Assembly (NCBI GenBank): GCA_022747635.1
Contig: JAKTNV010000011.1
Span: 21,193,005 to 21,257,004 of the forward strand
Origin: Hetaerina americana
Taxonomy: Eukaryota > Arthropoda > Insecta > Odonata > Calopterygidae
DNA length: 64,000 bases
Reading direction: 5' to 3'
Positions 35,097 to 44,875 of this stretch are shown here, piece after piece. Below the pieces are notes generated by a model, which ran no database searches, had not been told where the DNA came from, and worked only from the letters and a program-made list of their open reading frames with translations. Numbering within the stretch: position 1 is the first letter of the stretch; each line of letters begins with the position of its first letter. Both the position numbers and the translations under genes were made by a program.

Positions 35097-35222
35097 GGGG
35101 ATTGAATGCCCAAAATATTAATATTTGGATACATTCGTAAAATTTGTATAGAGTACAAAACTAATGGGGATTGAATGCCCAAATAAATTGATACATTCGT
35201 TTAATTTGTATAGAGTACAATA
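35097..35222. repeat. Tandem duplication, two ~60-69-base units
   Basis: GGGGATTGAATGCCCAAA, GATACATTCGT and ATTTGTATAGAGTACAA recur in the same order at 35097-35165 and 35166-35222. The second unit is about ten bases shorter after CCCAAA. Confidence 0.85.
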
Positions 35223-35272
35223 CGTGCAATTGATAAGAGTTGATCGATACAGGCACACACAATGATAAATGA

Positions 35273-35325
35273 TGTATATATACACATAAATATAAATATA
35301 AAATATATATATATACATACAGTTA
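35273..35325. repeat. Interrupted (TA)n
   Basis: Short TA runs mixed with TAAATA and TACATA units. Confidence 0.85.
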
Positions 35326-35473
35326 CACATATTTTTTGGAAGTCATATTTGGGGAGCACCTTTTGGACATAAATTCGTAAAATTGAGAATTTCGAGGCAC
35401 GTGCTGGCGCCTGAGGTGACGCAACCCACCATGCGTCACATGGCGATACAAGCTTAAGTAAAGCTAAGAATCT

Positions 35474-36247
35474 TTAAGGCTGTGTGCTTCGATTATTATA
35501 TGATAGTATCAGAGTACATATTATCAGCTTCAGCTCTGAGTACTTTATTCCTCCCTTCATCCCGTCCAACTTCCCTATTCTGTTCCTTCCCTTTCCTCGT
35601 CTGCCTAACATTCTCCCCTCAATTACAGTCTTCAACAACCCACTACCAATCAACACGCCCTTCAGCCACTTTTCCTGCCTCCATAGGATTGCTCCCAACA
35701 AACCCCTCTCTTCGCTCACCATACCAAGTACTTCCTCATTCGTTTTCTTCTCTGTCCATTTTACCTTCTCCATTCTTCTCCACACCCACATTTCAAAAGC
35801 CTCCAGTCTACGTCTATCCTCCTGCTTCAATGACCACGTTTCCGCACCGTACATAGCCACGCTCCATATCAAAGTTTTTACGAGTCTTTCTTAACGTCCT
35901 TACTCAACGTCCCTGTCACCAACTCCCTCCTCCTTGTGAAAGCCTCTTTGCCTAGTGAAATTCTTCTCCTTACGTCCCTACTACTTTGACCGTGTAGGTC
36001 CAAAACAATACCGAAATACGTAAACTGTTCTACCTGCTTCAGTTTTGCCCTCTTTTTTTAATGTTTAGATTAGCCTTTTTCTTTCTAGTACATCGCATAA
36101 CCTTTGTTTTATTAATATTGATTCTCATCCCATACCTGTCGCACTGAATTTCCAATTCACTCAGCAATGCTTGCAGCCCCTTGGCTGACTGACAAACTAA
36201 AGCTTGGTCATCAGCAAACCTAACTGATTTTACGAATTCCCCGTGTA
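35474..36247 (-). pseudogene. LINE-A, FADD box to C-terminus, best 3' copy
   Basis: Read leftward from 36247, GEFVKSVRFADDQALVCQSA holds an intact FADD catalytic box, followed by KGLQALLSELEIQCDRYGMR and ININKTKVM. A connecting segment with stops follows. An open frame from 35872 to 35474 starts MIWSVAMYGAETWSLK and continues RRLEAFEMWVWRRMEKVKWT, ending in a Gly/Arg-rich tail (RMLGRRGKGRNRIGKLDGMK). This C-terminal region is typical of RTE/Dong-like LINEs in insects. It is cut off on the right by a (TA)n microsatellite at 36248, so the N-terminal RT half and endonuclease are missing. It is the best reference for the other LINE-A ends in the window. Confidence 0.88.
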
Positions 36248-36303
<56 letters not shown>

Positions 36304-36310
36304 CATATAG
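36248..36310. repeat. (TA)n microsatellite at a LINE-A breakpoint
   Basis: About 50 bases of pure TA directly replace the continuation of the LINE-A reading frame. Confidence 0.96.
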
Positions 36311-37084
36311 ACGAGAACATATATATTTGTATATATTTATACCCATACTTATAATGCACGTGCATCCCTATTCCATGTAAAAATTTCAGCGAAACCGCTC
36401 ACGTGATGTCTCAGAGGGGAACATTTTGATTAGGAAGACTATATAGGAGATATTTCCTGAATTTTTTATGGTTGGTGGTGATGGATTAGGTCTTTTCTTC
36501 TTTTCAGCGCTTTTTCGGGATTTTTGCTTATTGCGTGCGTACGCCCAACGTCGGAAAAAGAGAATGTAGAAAGCAAATAAAAAAATCATCCCTCACCTTT
36601 GTATCTCCCACCCACCTCCACCTCAAACTTTGAACGATGTAAAACACTAAAAAATTAAAATCTGTAAAAGGCCTCAGCTTGAATCATTGACCAACGCCGA
36701 CTTTAATTACACCTTGATCCATCATAAAAGAAATCTACTTCTCGAAGGTGAAAACTAACGTAAGCAGTTGAACGATACTTTAAATATTTTATAAATATGT
36801 TGTAAATATTTTGCTGTAGGTAATTTATTAGAAAGGAAAGAGGGCATTACAAGGATAAAATCAAATATGGATAAGAAAAGTGAAATGTGTAGCTTATTGA
36901 TTGACGTGGTCGAAACCAATGTAACTGTTCGTAATTAGAGAAGGGAAGATACACGAAAACGCCCAACTACGACTAAGAAAAGACAGCCTGGAAAAATTAA
37001 AAAAGTTTTGCTATTTAGGCAGCAGAATCATCACTGGTGAAGGAATCAGGAGGGGATTTCGAGTATTTTTTAAAAAATAAGTCC
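36311..37084. other. No gene seen
   Basis: No supported frame. A short stretch near 36960-37060 (ACTACGACTAAGAAAAGACA, CTATTTAGGCAGCAGAATCA) vaguely resembles a LINE FxYLGSxIT segment but is too short to call. Confidence 0.45.
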
Positions 37085-37600
37085 CGTTTAGTAAAAATAT
37101 AATGAAAGAAATAAATACGTTAGACAAAATTTTTATTGACGGTTTTAGTTTCTCTCAAACCTAATTAACTTTTCAACTTAATCGTTGTTCACTTATAAAC
37201 ATTTTTCGTATCGCTGCACCAACTTCCTTTACTTCCTAAGCATACAATATTGACTCCTGGGAATGAAAACAGTTTGCAACAACGGTATGGAGTCCCTTGT
37301 CTTCTTGAAACCGTTGTTCTTTGTTTCAAGTGCAGGAAGAGGAAATTGTCTTTAGGTGCAATCTACGTGTTGTCCGTAGCCATCCAAAAACGCTCGTTCA
37401 TAGAATACTTCCCGCTCTTTGTGCTGGTTGGGAAGCATTTTCGTTACCTACCTTGCACACAATTTGTGATATCCGAGCTTTTGCATAACAATCGTTCGTA
37501 AATAGTGCCGTTTCCAACAAGAGGAAAACTTAATCAGCCGGAGCACTAATCATCAATCATTTGTCAAATCGCGATTCTTGTTCCACTTGTTGAACGATAT
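37085..37600 (-). pseudogene. Mariner-B remnant
   Basis: Read leftward from 37600, the sequence parallels the mariner-B remnant at 12540-12800. It contains CAACAAGTGGAACAAGAATC (compare CAACAAGTTGACCAAGAACT), GATATCACAAATTGTGTGCA and the stretch AAAGAGCGGGAAGTATTCTA. No catalytic motif survives and every frame has stops. Its 3' side and ITRs are not resolved. Confidence 0.6.
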
Positions 37601-38305
37601 AATAGCGAAATAATCTCAATGTTGATTTTAAAATCACTTTTGTTTCGTAACCAATTGTTGAAATGAATAAATGTCACGTGATTGTGTTTGCGCCACTCTC
37701 TCTTCCCTTCTACTTACATCTTAATATCTTTATGTTATGTTTTTATCGTCAGAGCATGCTTAATACTAAAATGTTTCCTAATTTTTAAGGGTTAACACGT
37801 ACGCACCACGACGTTATGACTGACGAATTACTGAAGAACATTCTGAATTAAGTACACGTTCTGTGGAACTGACTTTTGCATAATACCAATTTTCACTACA
37901 CTGTTTCAATTCTGAAAAATTCCTTATTCTTCTCAGATTCACGCATCTGGACTTAGATCATCGCGCAATGGGATGAAAAAACTGGATTTGGTGGAGTGAT
38001 GACGATGAAAACGCCTGATGATGATGCGCAGCATCGAAACCATGGTTGTAGGACAGTAAAAGTGTGTGGAAATGTAAAGTTTCTATTATTTTTTACCCTC
38101 ATCATGAAGGAATTCCACAAAGTTAAGCCTGAAACTTTTCACTTAAGTGGGGTGGTTTACCTAATTCGGAAATGTTTTACGAATCTTGACGGTCAAATTG
38201 ACAGGGGTATAATAAGAAAAATTACCTTAGGGAAAGAAGCTGTCAAGTAAGGAGGGAATTGGTGACATGGACGTAAAGGGAAAACGTTAACAAAAGATTA
38301 GTTAA
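37601..38305. other. No gene seen
   Basis: No supported gene. TTTTTTACCCTCATCATGAA at about 38089-38108 resembles the outer edge of the foldback at 50591-50736 (TTTACCCTCATCACGAAG). Confidence 0.5.
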
Positions 38306-38665
38306 AGCTTTTGTATGGAGTATGGCGTTGCATGGCGCGGAAACATGGTCGTGGAAGAGAAACAAGAGCCCTAAATTTAGTGACCTTTGAGAAGTGGGTT
38401 TGGAGAAGGATTGAGAAGGCGAAGTGGGCAGAAAGGAACACAAGGGAGGACATTCTAGGCATAATGGGGGAGGAGAGATACTAAGGAGGCAGAAAAGATG
38501 GATTTAGAGCATTTTGATTGGGAATGAGATATAAAATACTGTGATAGAGGGGGAAATGTTAGGAAAACTAGGAAGAGTAGGAATAAAATGGGAATACTGG
38601 ACGGAAGGAAGGGAGAAAGGAAGGGAGAAAGGAAGAAACATGGGTTGAAGAGAGGCTTATTGTAG
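38306..38665 (+). pseudogene. LINE-A 3' fragment
   Basis: GTATGGAGTATGGCGTTGCA and TGGCGCGGAAACATGGTCGT correspond to the WSVAxYGAETWS segment of LINE-A. The following text (GTGGGTTTGGAGAAGGATTG, GGGGGAGGAGAGATACTAAG) continues the post-RT domain to a run of GGAAGGAAGG repeats and the family end. Frameshifts occur in the first 60 bases. Confidence 0.75.
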
Positions 38666-39747
38666 CGTCTAATTTCAGGCTGTGTTTTGTTAGGAGAGGA
38701 AAAGAAATGTAGGGACGTAGTACGTGTCCATTCTTGCCTAATTTTAATGGTTTACAGCCAAATAATAATAAAATTGAGATATCCTCTCACGAATTGTCTA
38801 CATTCATTCTCTTCTTTGATCTTGCAAATCTTCAACTCATATCATTTGCTAAAACGCAACCGTCCTTTTGAATGACAATCTTATGAATAAAGACGATCTC
38901 GTTTATTTTGGGAGAGAAGGTAGGATTTTGTACGCACAGCTCCCATTAAATCGATCGAACATACTAAAATCACTCACGGTTTGAGAAAGTACCACGTGAC
39001 TCGCACCAAACCGTTCCTTCGAATACGAGCGAAAACTTGAGAATAGACCGCCTGGTTTTTTTACATCCAATTCTCCATTCCTCGAATTTCGTTCCCCCAT
39101 CCACATTCCCTTTTCAACCATTTTGGACGGAAATGTTCCGTTCCCCCTTTTTTTGTCCCTCGTCAGTTTTATTTCATCCCCTCCTTCGCGGAAAACCCAT
39201 TTTATAGCTCGGGGGATTGCGAACCCTCAACCTAATGCCTCTGCCACCGGTGGCGGTTGTATATTTATAGATTGCTCTTATATGACCTTCGAAGTTACAC
39301 TTAAAAATTTATGGGAATTTTTGCACTGATGCGCAGAATCGTATGGGAAATCGCCCTATATTTTTACTAGCGATATGATGAAGAATAATTTTTTCCTCAT
39401 ATTTTTTTTATCTGCAAAGTCGTCCTCAGGCTCTACCAATCGATTGAGAAATGATGCTTGCTCCATTGCCTAGGGAAGAGTAATTTTTTGCAATATGTAA
39501 AAAAATGGACTGTTATTTATCGTACTTAAATATAAGTAATGCCACCTTAAACTCGCTATTCTTTTGGCTGTTGGCAGTAAATACTAAAAACATGGTTAAT
39601 CCTACCACCTGGAAGAGTCTTTTTGCGGTGAATAAAAATGGAAGCGAAATATATTTAATAAATATATGCGTATGAAAACATGCTGGTAAGTCGAATTGTT
39701 AGAAGTTACGAAGTTTCTGTTGACTAAGGCACCCGTTTTAAAAATTA
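38666..39747. other. No gene seen
   Basis: No supported frame or matched repeat. Confidence 0.55.
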
Positions 39748-39822
39748 TATGTATATATAAATAAATAAATAAATAAATATATATATATATATATATATAT
39801 AGTTATATAGCATATAAATATA

Positions 39823-39866
<44 letters not shown>
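39748..39866. repeat. (TAAA)n and (TA)n microsatellite
   Basis: A short (AATA)n run merges into interrupted TA. On the minus strand a PLE terminus ends exactly where this tract begins (TTTCGAAGATATTTTATATA). Confidence 0.93.
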
Positions 39867-39868
<2 letters not shown>

Positions 39869-39935
39869 CTTCGAAATGGAACGCTCATCGGCGACACACA
39901 AATATATAAAGACACAGATGTAGATTTTTAGAATA

Positions 39936-41267
39936 CTACCTTGATCAAAAATTTCCCGGAATTTATTCAGAAAATTAAAAATACAAGTTTATTCATCTAA
40001 ATCTATATTGTCCCCTTCAAAGTAATCCCCATCGACTGCAACACACTTATGCCAGCGCTTGATCCAATCCTCGAAACATTTTTTATATTCGGTTTTCGGT
40101 ATGTCCATCAGTGCTTCCTGCGATTTTTCCATTACTTCCTCTCGGCTGCTAAAACGCGTTCCCCGTAATGGTTTTTTAACTCGATTGAACAGAAAGAAGT
40201 CACAGGGAGCCAAATCAGGTGAATTCGGTGGCTGTTGGATGGTATTTGTTGCATTTTTCGTCAAAAAATTACGAATAATGATAGCACTGTGCGACGGTGC
40301 GTTATCATGGTGCAAAATCCACGAGTTTTCTGCCCACATTTCTGGTCTCTTTCGGCGAATTGCTTCACGCAAACGTCTCATAACGCCCAAATAATACTCT
40401 TTGTTTACTGTCTGGCCTTCTGGCAAAAATTCATGATGCACTACACCGTTGTAATCCATGAAAACCGTCAGCATTGCCTTCTTTTTTGACTGAAAACGAC
40501 GTGGTTTTTTTGGTCTCGGCTCATTTGGTGAACGCCATTCACTTGCCTGATGTCTGGATTGCGTGTCGTACTCATAAACCCACGTCTCGTCTCCAGTAAT
40601 GATCCTTTTGATGAATGTGGGATCGGATTCAGCCTCGCAAATCATGTCTTTTGCGACGTCAACACGGTCTCTTTTTTGCATGAAATTGAGGTCTTTCGGC
40701 ATCAACTTTGCTGCTACACGACGGAAACCCAAATCATTAACCACAATGTCTTGGGTGGATCCATAGGCAATGTTCAAGTCCTCCGCTATTTCTCTGATGG
40801 TTAATTTGCGGTTATTGACCAACATTTCTTTTACTTTATCAATTTTTTCACCGACTTTCGATGTCGATGGTCTGCCACTGCGTTCATCATCTTCGATTGA
40901 CTCACGACCACTTCTGAACCGCTCGTGCCACTGGTAAACGACCGTTTTTTTTAGAGAATCGTTGCCGAAACACTTTTCCAACATTTCCAACGTCCGTGCG
41001 CCACTAAATCCGTTTTTTACGCAAAATTTAATACAAGTTCGTTGTTGCAAATTTAAATCCATTTCTGCAATTGTAAAAAATCGCCAACACACACAGAGAT
41101 AGATGTACTCTTGGCTACGTAACTTTTGCAAATGTCAAGTTATGACACTAAGATTTAAAGGGAATATCAACAACAGATGTACCAATTTAACAAAAAAAAC
41201 AGAACTCAAATCGGAACGATGGGAGCGCCACACGGTGGTTATTCCGGGAACTTTTTGATCAAGGTAG
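39936..41267 (-). mobile_element. Mariner-G, complete, 1332 bp
   Basis: The termini CTACCTTGATCAAAAA(A/G)TTCCCGGAAT are inverted repeats of about 27 bases with one mismatch. TA flanks each side (39934-39935 and 41268-41269). The single open frame is a full transposase. The insertion site lies within the terminal region of a PLE. Confidence 0.95.
39989..41062 (-). CDS. Mariner transposase, intact (mariner-G)
   Basis: The 357-residue enzyme would cut and paste its own element at TA sites in nuclear DNA. I start it at MDLNLQQRTCIKFCVKNG (41062), because 23 further codons upstream are unlike any mariner N-terminus. Residues 1-120 hold the paired helix-turn-helix DNA-binding domain, with RSGRPSTSKVGEK between the two halves. 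The catalytic triad is D158 (TGDETW), D253 (HHDNAPSH) and D288 (SPDLAPCDFFLF), spaced 34 residues apart as D,D(34)D requires. The WVPRL-like motif region reads RRVAAKLMPKDL, so it is divergent. There are no stops or frameshifts. Length fits the family (about 340-360). Overlapping plus-strand frames are shadows. Whether it is active cannot be judged from sequence alone. Confidence 0.95.
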   Translation of the reverse strand: MDLNLQQRTCIKFCVKNGFSGARTLEMLEKCFGNDSLKKTVVYQWHERFRSGRESIEDDERSGRPSTSKVGEKIDKVKEMLVNNRKLTIREIAEDLNIAYGSTQDIVVNDLGFRRVAAKLMPKDLNFMQKRDRVDVAKDMICEAESDPTFIKRIITGDETWVYEYDTQSRHQASEWRSPNEPRPKKPRRFQSKKKAMLTVFMDYNGVVHHEFLPEGQTVNKEYYLGVMRRLREAIRRKRPEMWAENSWILHHDNAPSHSAIIIRNFLTKNATNTIQQPPNSPDLAPCDFFLFNRVKKPLRGTRFSSREEVMEKSQEALMDIPKTEYKKCFEDWIKRWHKCVAVDGDYFEGDNIDLDE

Positions 41268-41310
41268 TATAGAGACACAAAGAAAGGACATTCACAATTT
41301 GTTATTTTAC

Positions 41311-41338
41311 GTTTCGACAGCACGGCTGTCGTCTTCAG
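41311..41338 (-). ncRNA. Hammerhead-ribozyme-like core in PLE terminus
   Basis: Minus-strand CTGAAGACGACAGCCG, then TGCTGTCGAAAC, reads as a CUGANGA box, a 6-bp stem II (GACAGC/GCTGTC) with a 3-base loop, and a GAAA box. PLEs are known to carry hammerhead ribozymes in their terminal repeats. Stems I and III are not convincingly paired here, and the box reads CTGAAGA rather than CTGATGA, so self-cleavage is uncertain. Confidence 0.45.
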
Positions 41339-41462
41339 AATGGCGTTCTCGGGGAAGAGCGGAGAGGATGTGCGGGGGAGAGGTGGGGGAAGGAGAGGTA
41401 AAGGGACCAATAGGAAATGAACAAGGGGGTGGGGGGGATATGTAGGCAGCCAATTGATTCAT

Positions 41463-41928
41463 TCAGTGGGCTTGGTTCAGCCCGGGCGGTTTGAATGATT
41501 GGGCCACCCAGATATGCGCCATCTCGCGGGTTCTCACCTCTATTATACTCGCAGATTTGGGAAGGATTTCAATAACCGAAACAGAGAAGCAGTCGTCAAA
41601 TGATTGGTTGTGGGAAGCGGTGTGAGTAGGGATGGGATAATTAAGAAAGGTGGGAGATTTGGTGGAATATCGGTGGTTATTCATGCGGAGGGAAAGTGCG
41701 GTCGTGCATTCGCCCACGTAGAAGGCAGGGCAGAAGTTACAGGAGAGGCGATATATAATATTTTTTGAGGTACAGGTGGCGAGTGGTTGGGAGTTGGTAC
41801 TGAGTGAGGGGGAGGGTCTTAAAAGATGACAGCATTTGCAGCGTGGGCGGTTGCATGGTGCGGATAGGGGCGGGGGAGAGACGGGGGTGCTTGAAGTTGG
41901 ATTTGTGGACTTAAAGATGTCTCGCAGG
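41463..41928 (-). pseudogene. PLE linker and GIY-YIG endonuclease segment
   Basis: Read leftward, one frame gives NRPRCKCCHLL (the Cys-rich linker), then TCTSKNIIYRLSCNFCPAFY and VGECTTALSLRMNNHR, the core of a GIY-YIG nuclease in PLE style (IIY..SC..C...YVGE...LR.R...H). It continues TASHNQSFDDCFSVSVIEIL to a stop after KPPGLNQAH. The nuclease would nick target DNA for PLE insertion. The conserved Arg and the His in the helix are present, so this part looks nearly intact, but without the RT domain it is a fragment. The open frame from 41717 begins at an internal Met, not a true start. Confidence 0.8.
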
Positions 41929-41932
41929 TTCG

Positions 41933-41972
41933 ACGGGCGTTTAAACGAAAGGTTTTTCGTTTAAACGCCCGT
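41933..41972. repeat. Perfect 18-bp inverted repeat, 4-base loop
   Basis: ACGGGCGTTTAAACGAAA (41933-41950), GGTT, then the exact reverse complement (41955-41972). It sits precisely between the 5' edge of the PLE fragment and the start of mariner-D. The left arm could be PLE sequence copied in inverted form. Confidence 0.95.
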
Positions 41973-42250
41973 ATTTGTTTGGTAGCCATCAATATGGAAG
42001 GTTTTCACTAAATTTGTGAAAATGGAGAAAATTGGTCATCGCCATGTGATACAATACTTTTATTTGGAAAGACCAAACAATATAAAAGCTGAACTGGATT
42101 CTACTCTAAATGAGTCTGCTCCTTCGTTTACAACAGTAAAATATTGGATAGCAGGGTTTAAACGAGGTGACGACTCCAGAAACGGTGAAGAAAATCCACC
42201 AAAAGATACTGGATGATCGTTAACTGAAAGTGTCAGAGCTAGCAGACATA

Positions 42251-43558
42251 CAGGGTTCCTCCGGAAAATAAGTGTACTGATTTTTTCCCGCCGCTCCAGG
42301 CGCGCCCAGCACCGCTCTGACGGGCTGCGATTGGAGGGGGGTATGTTGGCAAGCGACGCTGAAAAAGGCAGTCGGCTCTGAGCTGTGGTGTAGTGAGGAG
42401 CTCTGTTAACGCGAACCTCCACGCTCGACCCACGTCACGGAACGCGATGCCGAAGCAGCGTTATTCCATCAAATTTGCGGTAAAGCTTGGGAAATCGTCT
42501 ACCGAAACTGTCGGTATGATTAACCAGGCTTACGGGGAGTCAGCCATGTCCAGAAACATGATCTTTCGGTGGCACAAGATGTTCGTGGAGGGCAGAGAAG
42601 AGGTCGACGACGAACCACGGCCTGGACGCCCATCAACGACACTCACCGACGAAAATGTGCGAAAAGTTCGCGATGTACTGAACTCTGATCGTCGTCTTAG
42701 TGTTCGGATGATAGCAGAGCAGTGTAATGTGCCAAAAACAGTAGTGTACGAGATTATTAGGGAGCAATTACAGATGCGAAAAATTTGTGCAAAGTTGGTG
42801 CCGAAAGTGCTCAGTGATGATCAAAGACTCAATCGTTTGGAAATCGCGACACAACTTGCGGATCACTGCAAAAATGATCCACATTTTTTAGAGAACGTTG
42901 TTTCGGATGACGAGACGTGGATCTTTGAGTACGACCCGGAGTCGAAGAGACAAAGTGCGGAGTGGCACACCCCATCATCACCCCGTCAAAAGAAAGCTCG
43001 CATGAGCAAATCTCGGATCAAGGCGATGCTCATTGTCTTTTTTGACAAAAGGGGAGTCGTCCACTACGAATTTGTACCTGAACGACAAACTGTAAATGCT
43101 GCGTTTTACGTCCAAGTGCTCGAAAGGCTTCGAAAACGAGTCGCCCGCGTCCGGCCTGCTATCAAAAACATCTGGCGGCTGCATCACGACAATGCGCCGT
43201 CTCACACCGCGCTTGTCGTGTCGGACTTCTTGGCCAAGCACGGCGTGGCAACGCTGCCGCACCCGCCCTACAGCCCGGACTTGGCACCATCGGACTTCTT
43301 TCTGTTCCCGAAGATAAAGAGGAGTTTGAAAGGAACGCGATACGGGACTTTGGAGGCCATCAAAGAGGCCGTGACGACGTGTCTTCGAGAGGTTCCCAAT
43401 GATGCCTTCGCGGGAGCGTTCCAGGAATGGGAACGCCGCTGGAACAAGTGTATCGACTCACAAGGGTCCTATTTTGAGGAATATTAGCTTAAGATATGTA
43501 AAAGTGTAATAAATTTTTTTTCCTGAGCTCAGTACACTTATTTTCCGGACGAACCCTG
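42251..43558 (+). mobile_element. Mariner-A, complete, 1308 bp
   Basis: The 30-base ITRs (CAGGGTTC(C/G)TCCGGAAAATA..., ending GTGTACTGA) differ at one position and are flanked by TA (42249-42250 and 43559-43560). It carries one full transposase gene and sits inside mariner-D. Two defective relatives lie at 12437-12509 and 14379-14935. Confidence 0.97.
42447..43487 (+). CDS. Mariner transposase, intact (mariner-A)
   Basis: The 346-residue enzyme would excise and insert its element at TA. I choose MPKQRYSIKFAVKLGKSSTE (42447) as the start, since the 18 codons upstream are 5'UTR-like and mariner enzymes begin with such a motif. Residues 1-120 form the double helix-turn-helix domain, with RPGRPSTTLTDENV as the hinge. 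The catalytic triad is D155 (SDDETW), D248 (HHDNAPSH) and D283 (YSPDLAPSDFFLF), with 34 residues between the last two. The usual Gly before the first Asp is Asp here. The C-terminus is KCIDSQGSYFEEY. There are no stops. GC content is well above the surrounding host DNA. Target sites and ITRs are preserved, so it looks young. The 14379-14935 element could be its substrate; this is inference. Confidence 0.96.
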   Translation: MPKQRYSIKFAVKLGKSSTETVGMINQAYGESAMSRNMIFRWHKMFVEGREEVDDEPRPGRPSTTLTDENVRKVRDVLNSDRRLSVRMIAEQCNVPKTVVYEIIREQLQMRKICAKLVPKVLSDDQRLNRLEIATQLADHCKNDPHFLENVVSDDETWIFEYDPESKRQSAEWHTPSSPRQKKARMSKSRIKAMLIVFFDKRGVVHYEFVPERQTVNAAFYVQVLERLRKRVARVRPAIKNIWRLHHDNAPSHTALVVSDFLAKHGVATLPHPPYSPDLAPSDFFLFPKIKRSLKGTRYGTLEAIKEAVTTCLREVPNDAFAGAFQEWERRWNKCIDSQGSYFEEY

Positions 43559-44398
43559 TATTAGGCATTTCGAAAAGTGCGGTAAATCACATATTAAACT
43601 GAAAATATGGGCATGAGAAAGCTGTGTGTAAGATGAGTGCCGCGTTTGCTCACACTCGAGCAAAACCAGTGTCGTGAAGATATTTCAATTGAGTGTTGAG
43701 CAAAGTTTCACATCAACAAAACAGAATTTTTTTTCCGTTGAATAACCGTGGATGCAACATGGGTCCATTGATGCACATCTGAGACAAAAGAATAATTAAA
43801 ACAATGGATTCATAAGGGAGAACCGGCTCCAAAGAACGCGAAGACCGTTTCATCTACAGGCAAGGTCATGGCGTCGGTTTTTTGGGGTGCGCGTGGGATA
43901 ATTTTCATTGACTATCTTGAAAAAGGAGAAACTATCAGCGGCGATTATAATGCGAATTTAATGCAACGTTTGAGCGAAGAAATCAAGCAAAATCGGCCGC
44001 ATTTGGCTAAGAAGAAAGTGTTGTTTCATCAAGACGATGCAATAGCTCACAAATCCGTTATTGCAATGGCCAAAATTCAGAATTAAATTGTGAATTGGTA
44101 CCTCATGCACCCTATTCGCCAGATTTAGCCCCCTCGGATTATTTTGTGTTGGCAAACTTGAAAAAATGGTTCAGTGGTCAAAGATTTTCCAACCGTGAAG
44201 AAGTGATGTCAGCAGTTAATGACGATTTTGAGGAGCAAGACAGTTCTTATTATAAAAAGGGTATTGAACTTATTGAACATCGGGAAATAAGTATAGAGCT
44301 GAAAGTTTATTTTTTTGAAAAATAAATATCTTTTTTTCCAAAATATTTTCGTTTTCTTTGTTCGGCCGGACACTTCTGGGACCAACCTCCTATATCCA

Positions 44399-44679
44399 AA
44401 CACTCATAAGTATTAAGTACGCCAAAATCTGTAGGCATTGATCTTCTAAAATAAAAATGTACATGACAAATTCCAGTCCAAACAGCGACTATTATCCGAT
44501 ACTGAGTCGTTTATGCATAAAAGCCCTTCATTTCAACTACGGCATTTTCCCAATAGGTTTTCAATTGAAATATTTTCTTATTTTTCTGTTTCTTATATAT
44601 TTCCATACCGTCTATTATATATGGGATAAGAATTAAAATATTATTTTGTTAGAGCTATTAAAACAAACTTTCTTAACAA
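44399..44679. other. No gene seen
   Basis: AT-rich spacer without a frame or matched repeat. Confidence 0.55.
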
Positions 44680-44875
44680 TATAAAATAAAATTGCAGGAA
44701 TACTTAGTTATCTTTCCTGATAAGCATATAACCTTTATTTTGCTTACATTTATTCTCAACTTAGGCCCATATTTAAAATTCGGTCAGTAAACCTTGAATG
44801 CCCTTGGGTTGACTGTAGCATGATCAAACTCAAGTCTAACTGATTTTATAGTCTCCGACTTATACACCTTACTCC
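44680..44875 (-). pseudogene. LINE-A RT fragment, heavily decayed
   Basis: Read leftward, ETIKSVRLEFDHA and then LRINVSKIKVICLSGK sit where better copies have FVKSVRFADDQA and MRININKTKVM. The order and spacing match, but identity is low. Confidence 0.5.

Larger units (their letters stand above)
39867..41932 (-). mobile_element. Penelope-like element, 3' part, interrupted by mariner-G
   Basis: Read leftward it starts with the linker and GIY-YIG coding part (41928-41463). A CT-rich 3'UTR and a hammerhead-like core (41311-41338) follow, then GTCCTTTCTTTGTGTCTC, where mariner-G is inserted. Beyond the mariner the PLE resumes (TTCTAAAAATCTACATCTGT and CCATTTCGAAGATATTTTAT) and runs into a (TA)n tract. 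The same terminal order occurs uninterrupted at 57583-57746, which shows that the two halves belong together. The RT domain is missing. Confidence 0.8.
41985..44398 (+). pseudogene. Mariner-D transposase, old copy split by mariner-A
   Basis: The first part encodes MEKIGHRHVIQYFYLERPNN and SAPSFTTVKYWIAGFKRGDD (DNA-binding domain) and breaks off at codons for ELADI. After the inserted mariner-A the frame resumes as LGISKSAVNHIL. Removing the insert and one TA gives an uninterrupted CTAGCAGACATATTAGGCAT. Later parts include MASVFWGARGIIFIDYLEKG and YSPDLAPSDYFVLANLKKW. The copy is dead: the first catalytic block reads VDATW instead of xDETW, the second FHQDDAIAHK instead of HHDNAxxH, and stops and frameshifts occur. 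A 3' fragment of the same family is at 8448-8672. Exact outer ends are not certain. Confidence 0.85.

Noticed and set aside
40059..40804. Three plus-strand frames opposite the mariner-G transposase
   Set aside because: They are shadows of an intact transposase gene on the other strand.
41463..41717. Separate small host gene at the 84-codon minus frame
   Set aside because: It is the C-terminal part of the Penelope-like GIY-YIG nuclease; the frame extends upstream past the apparent Met.
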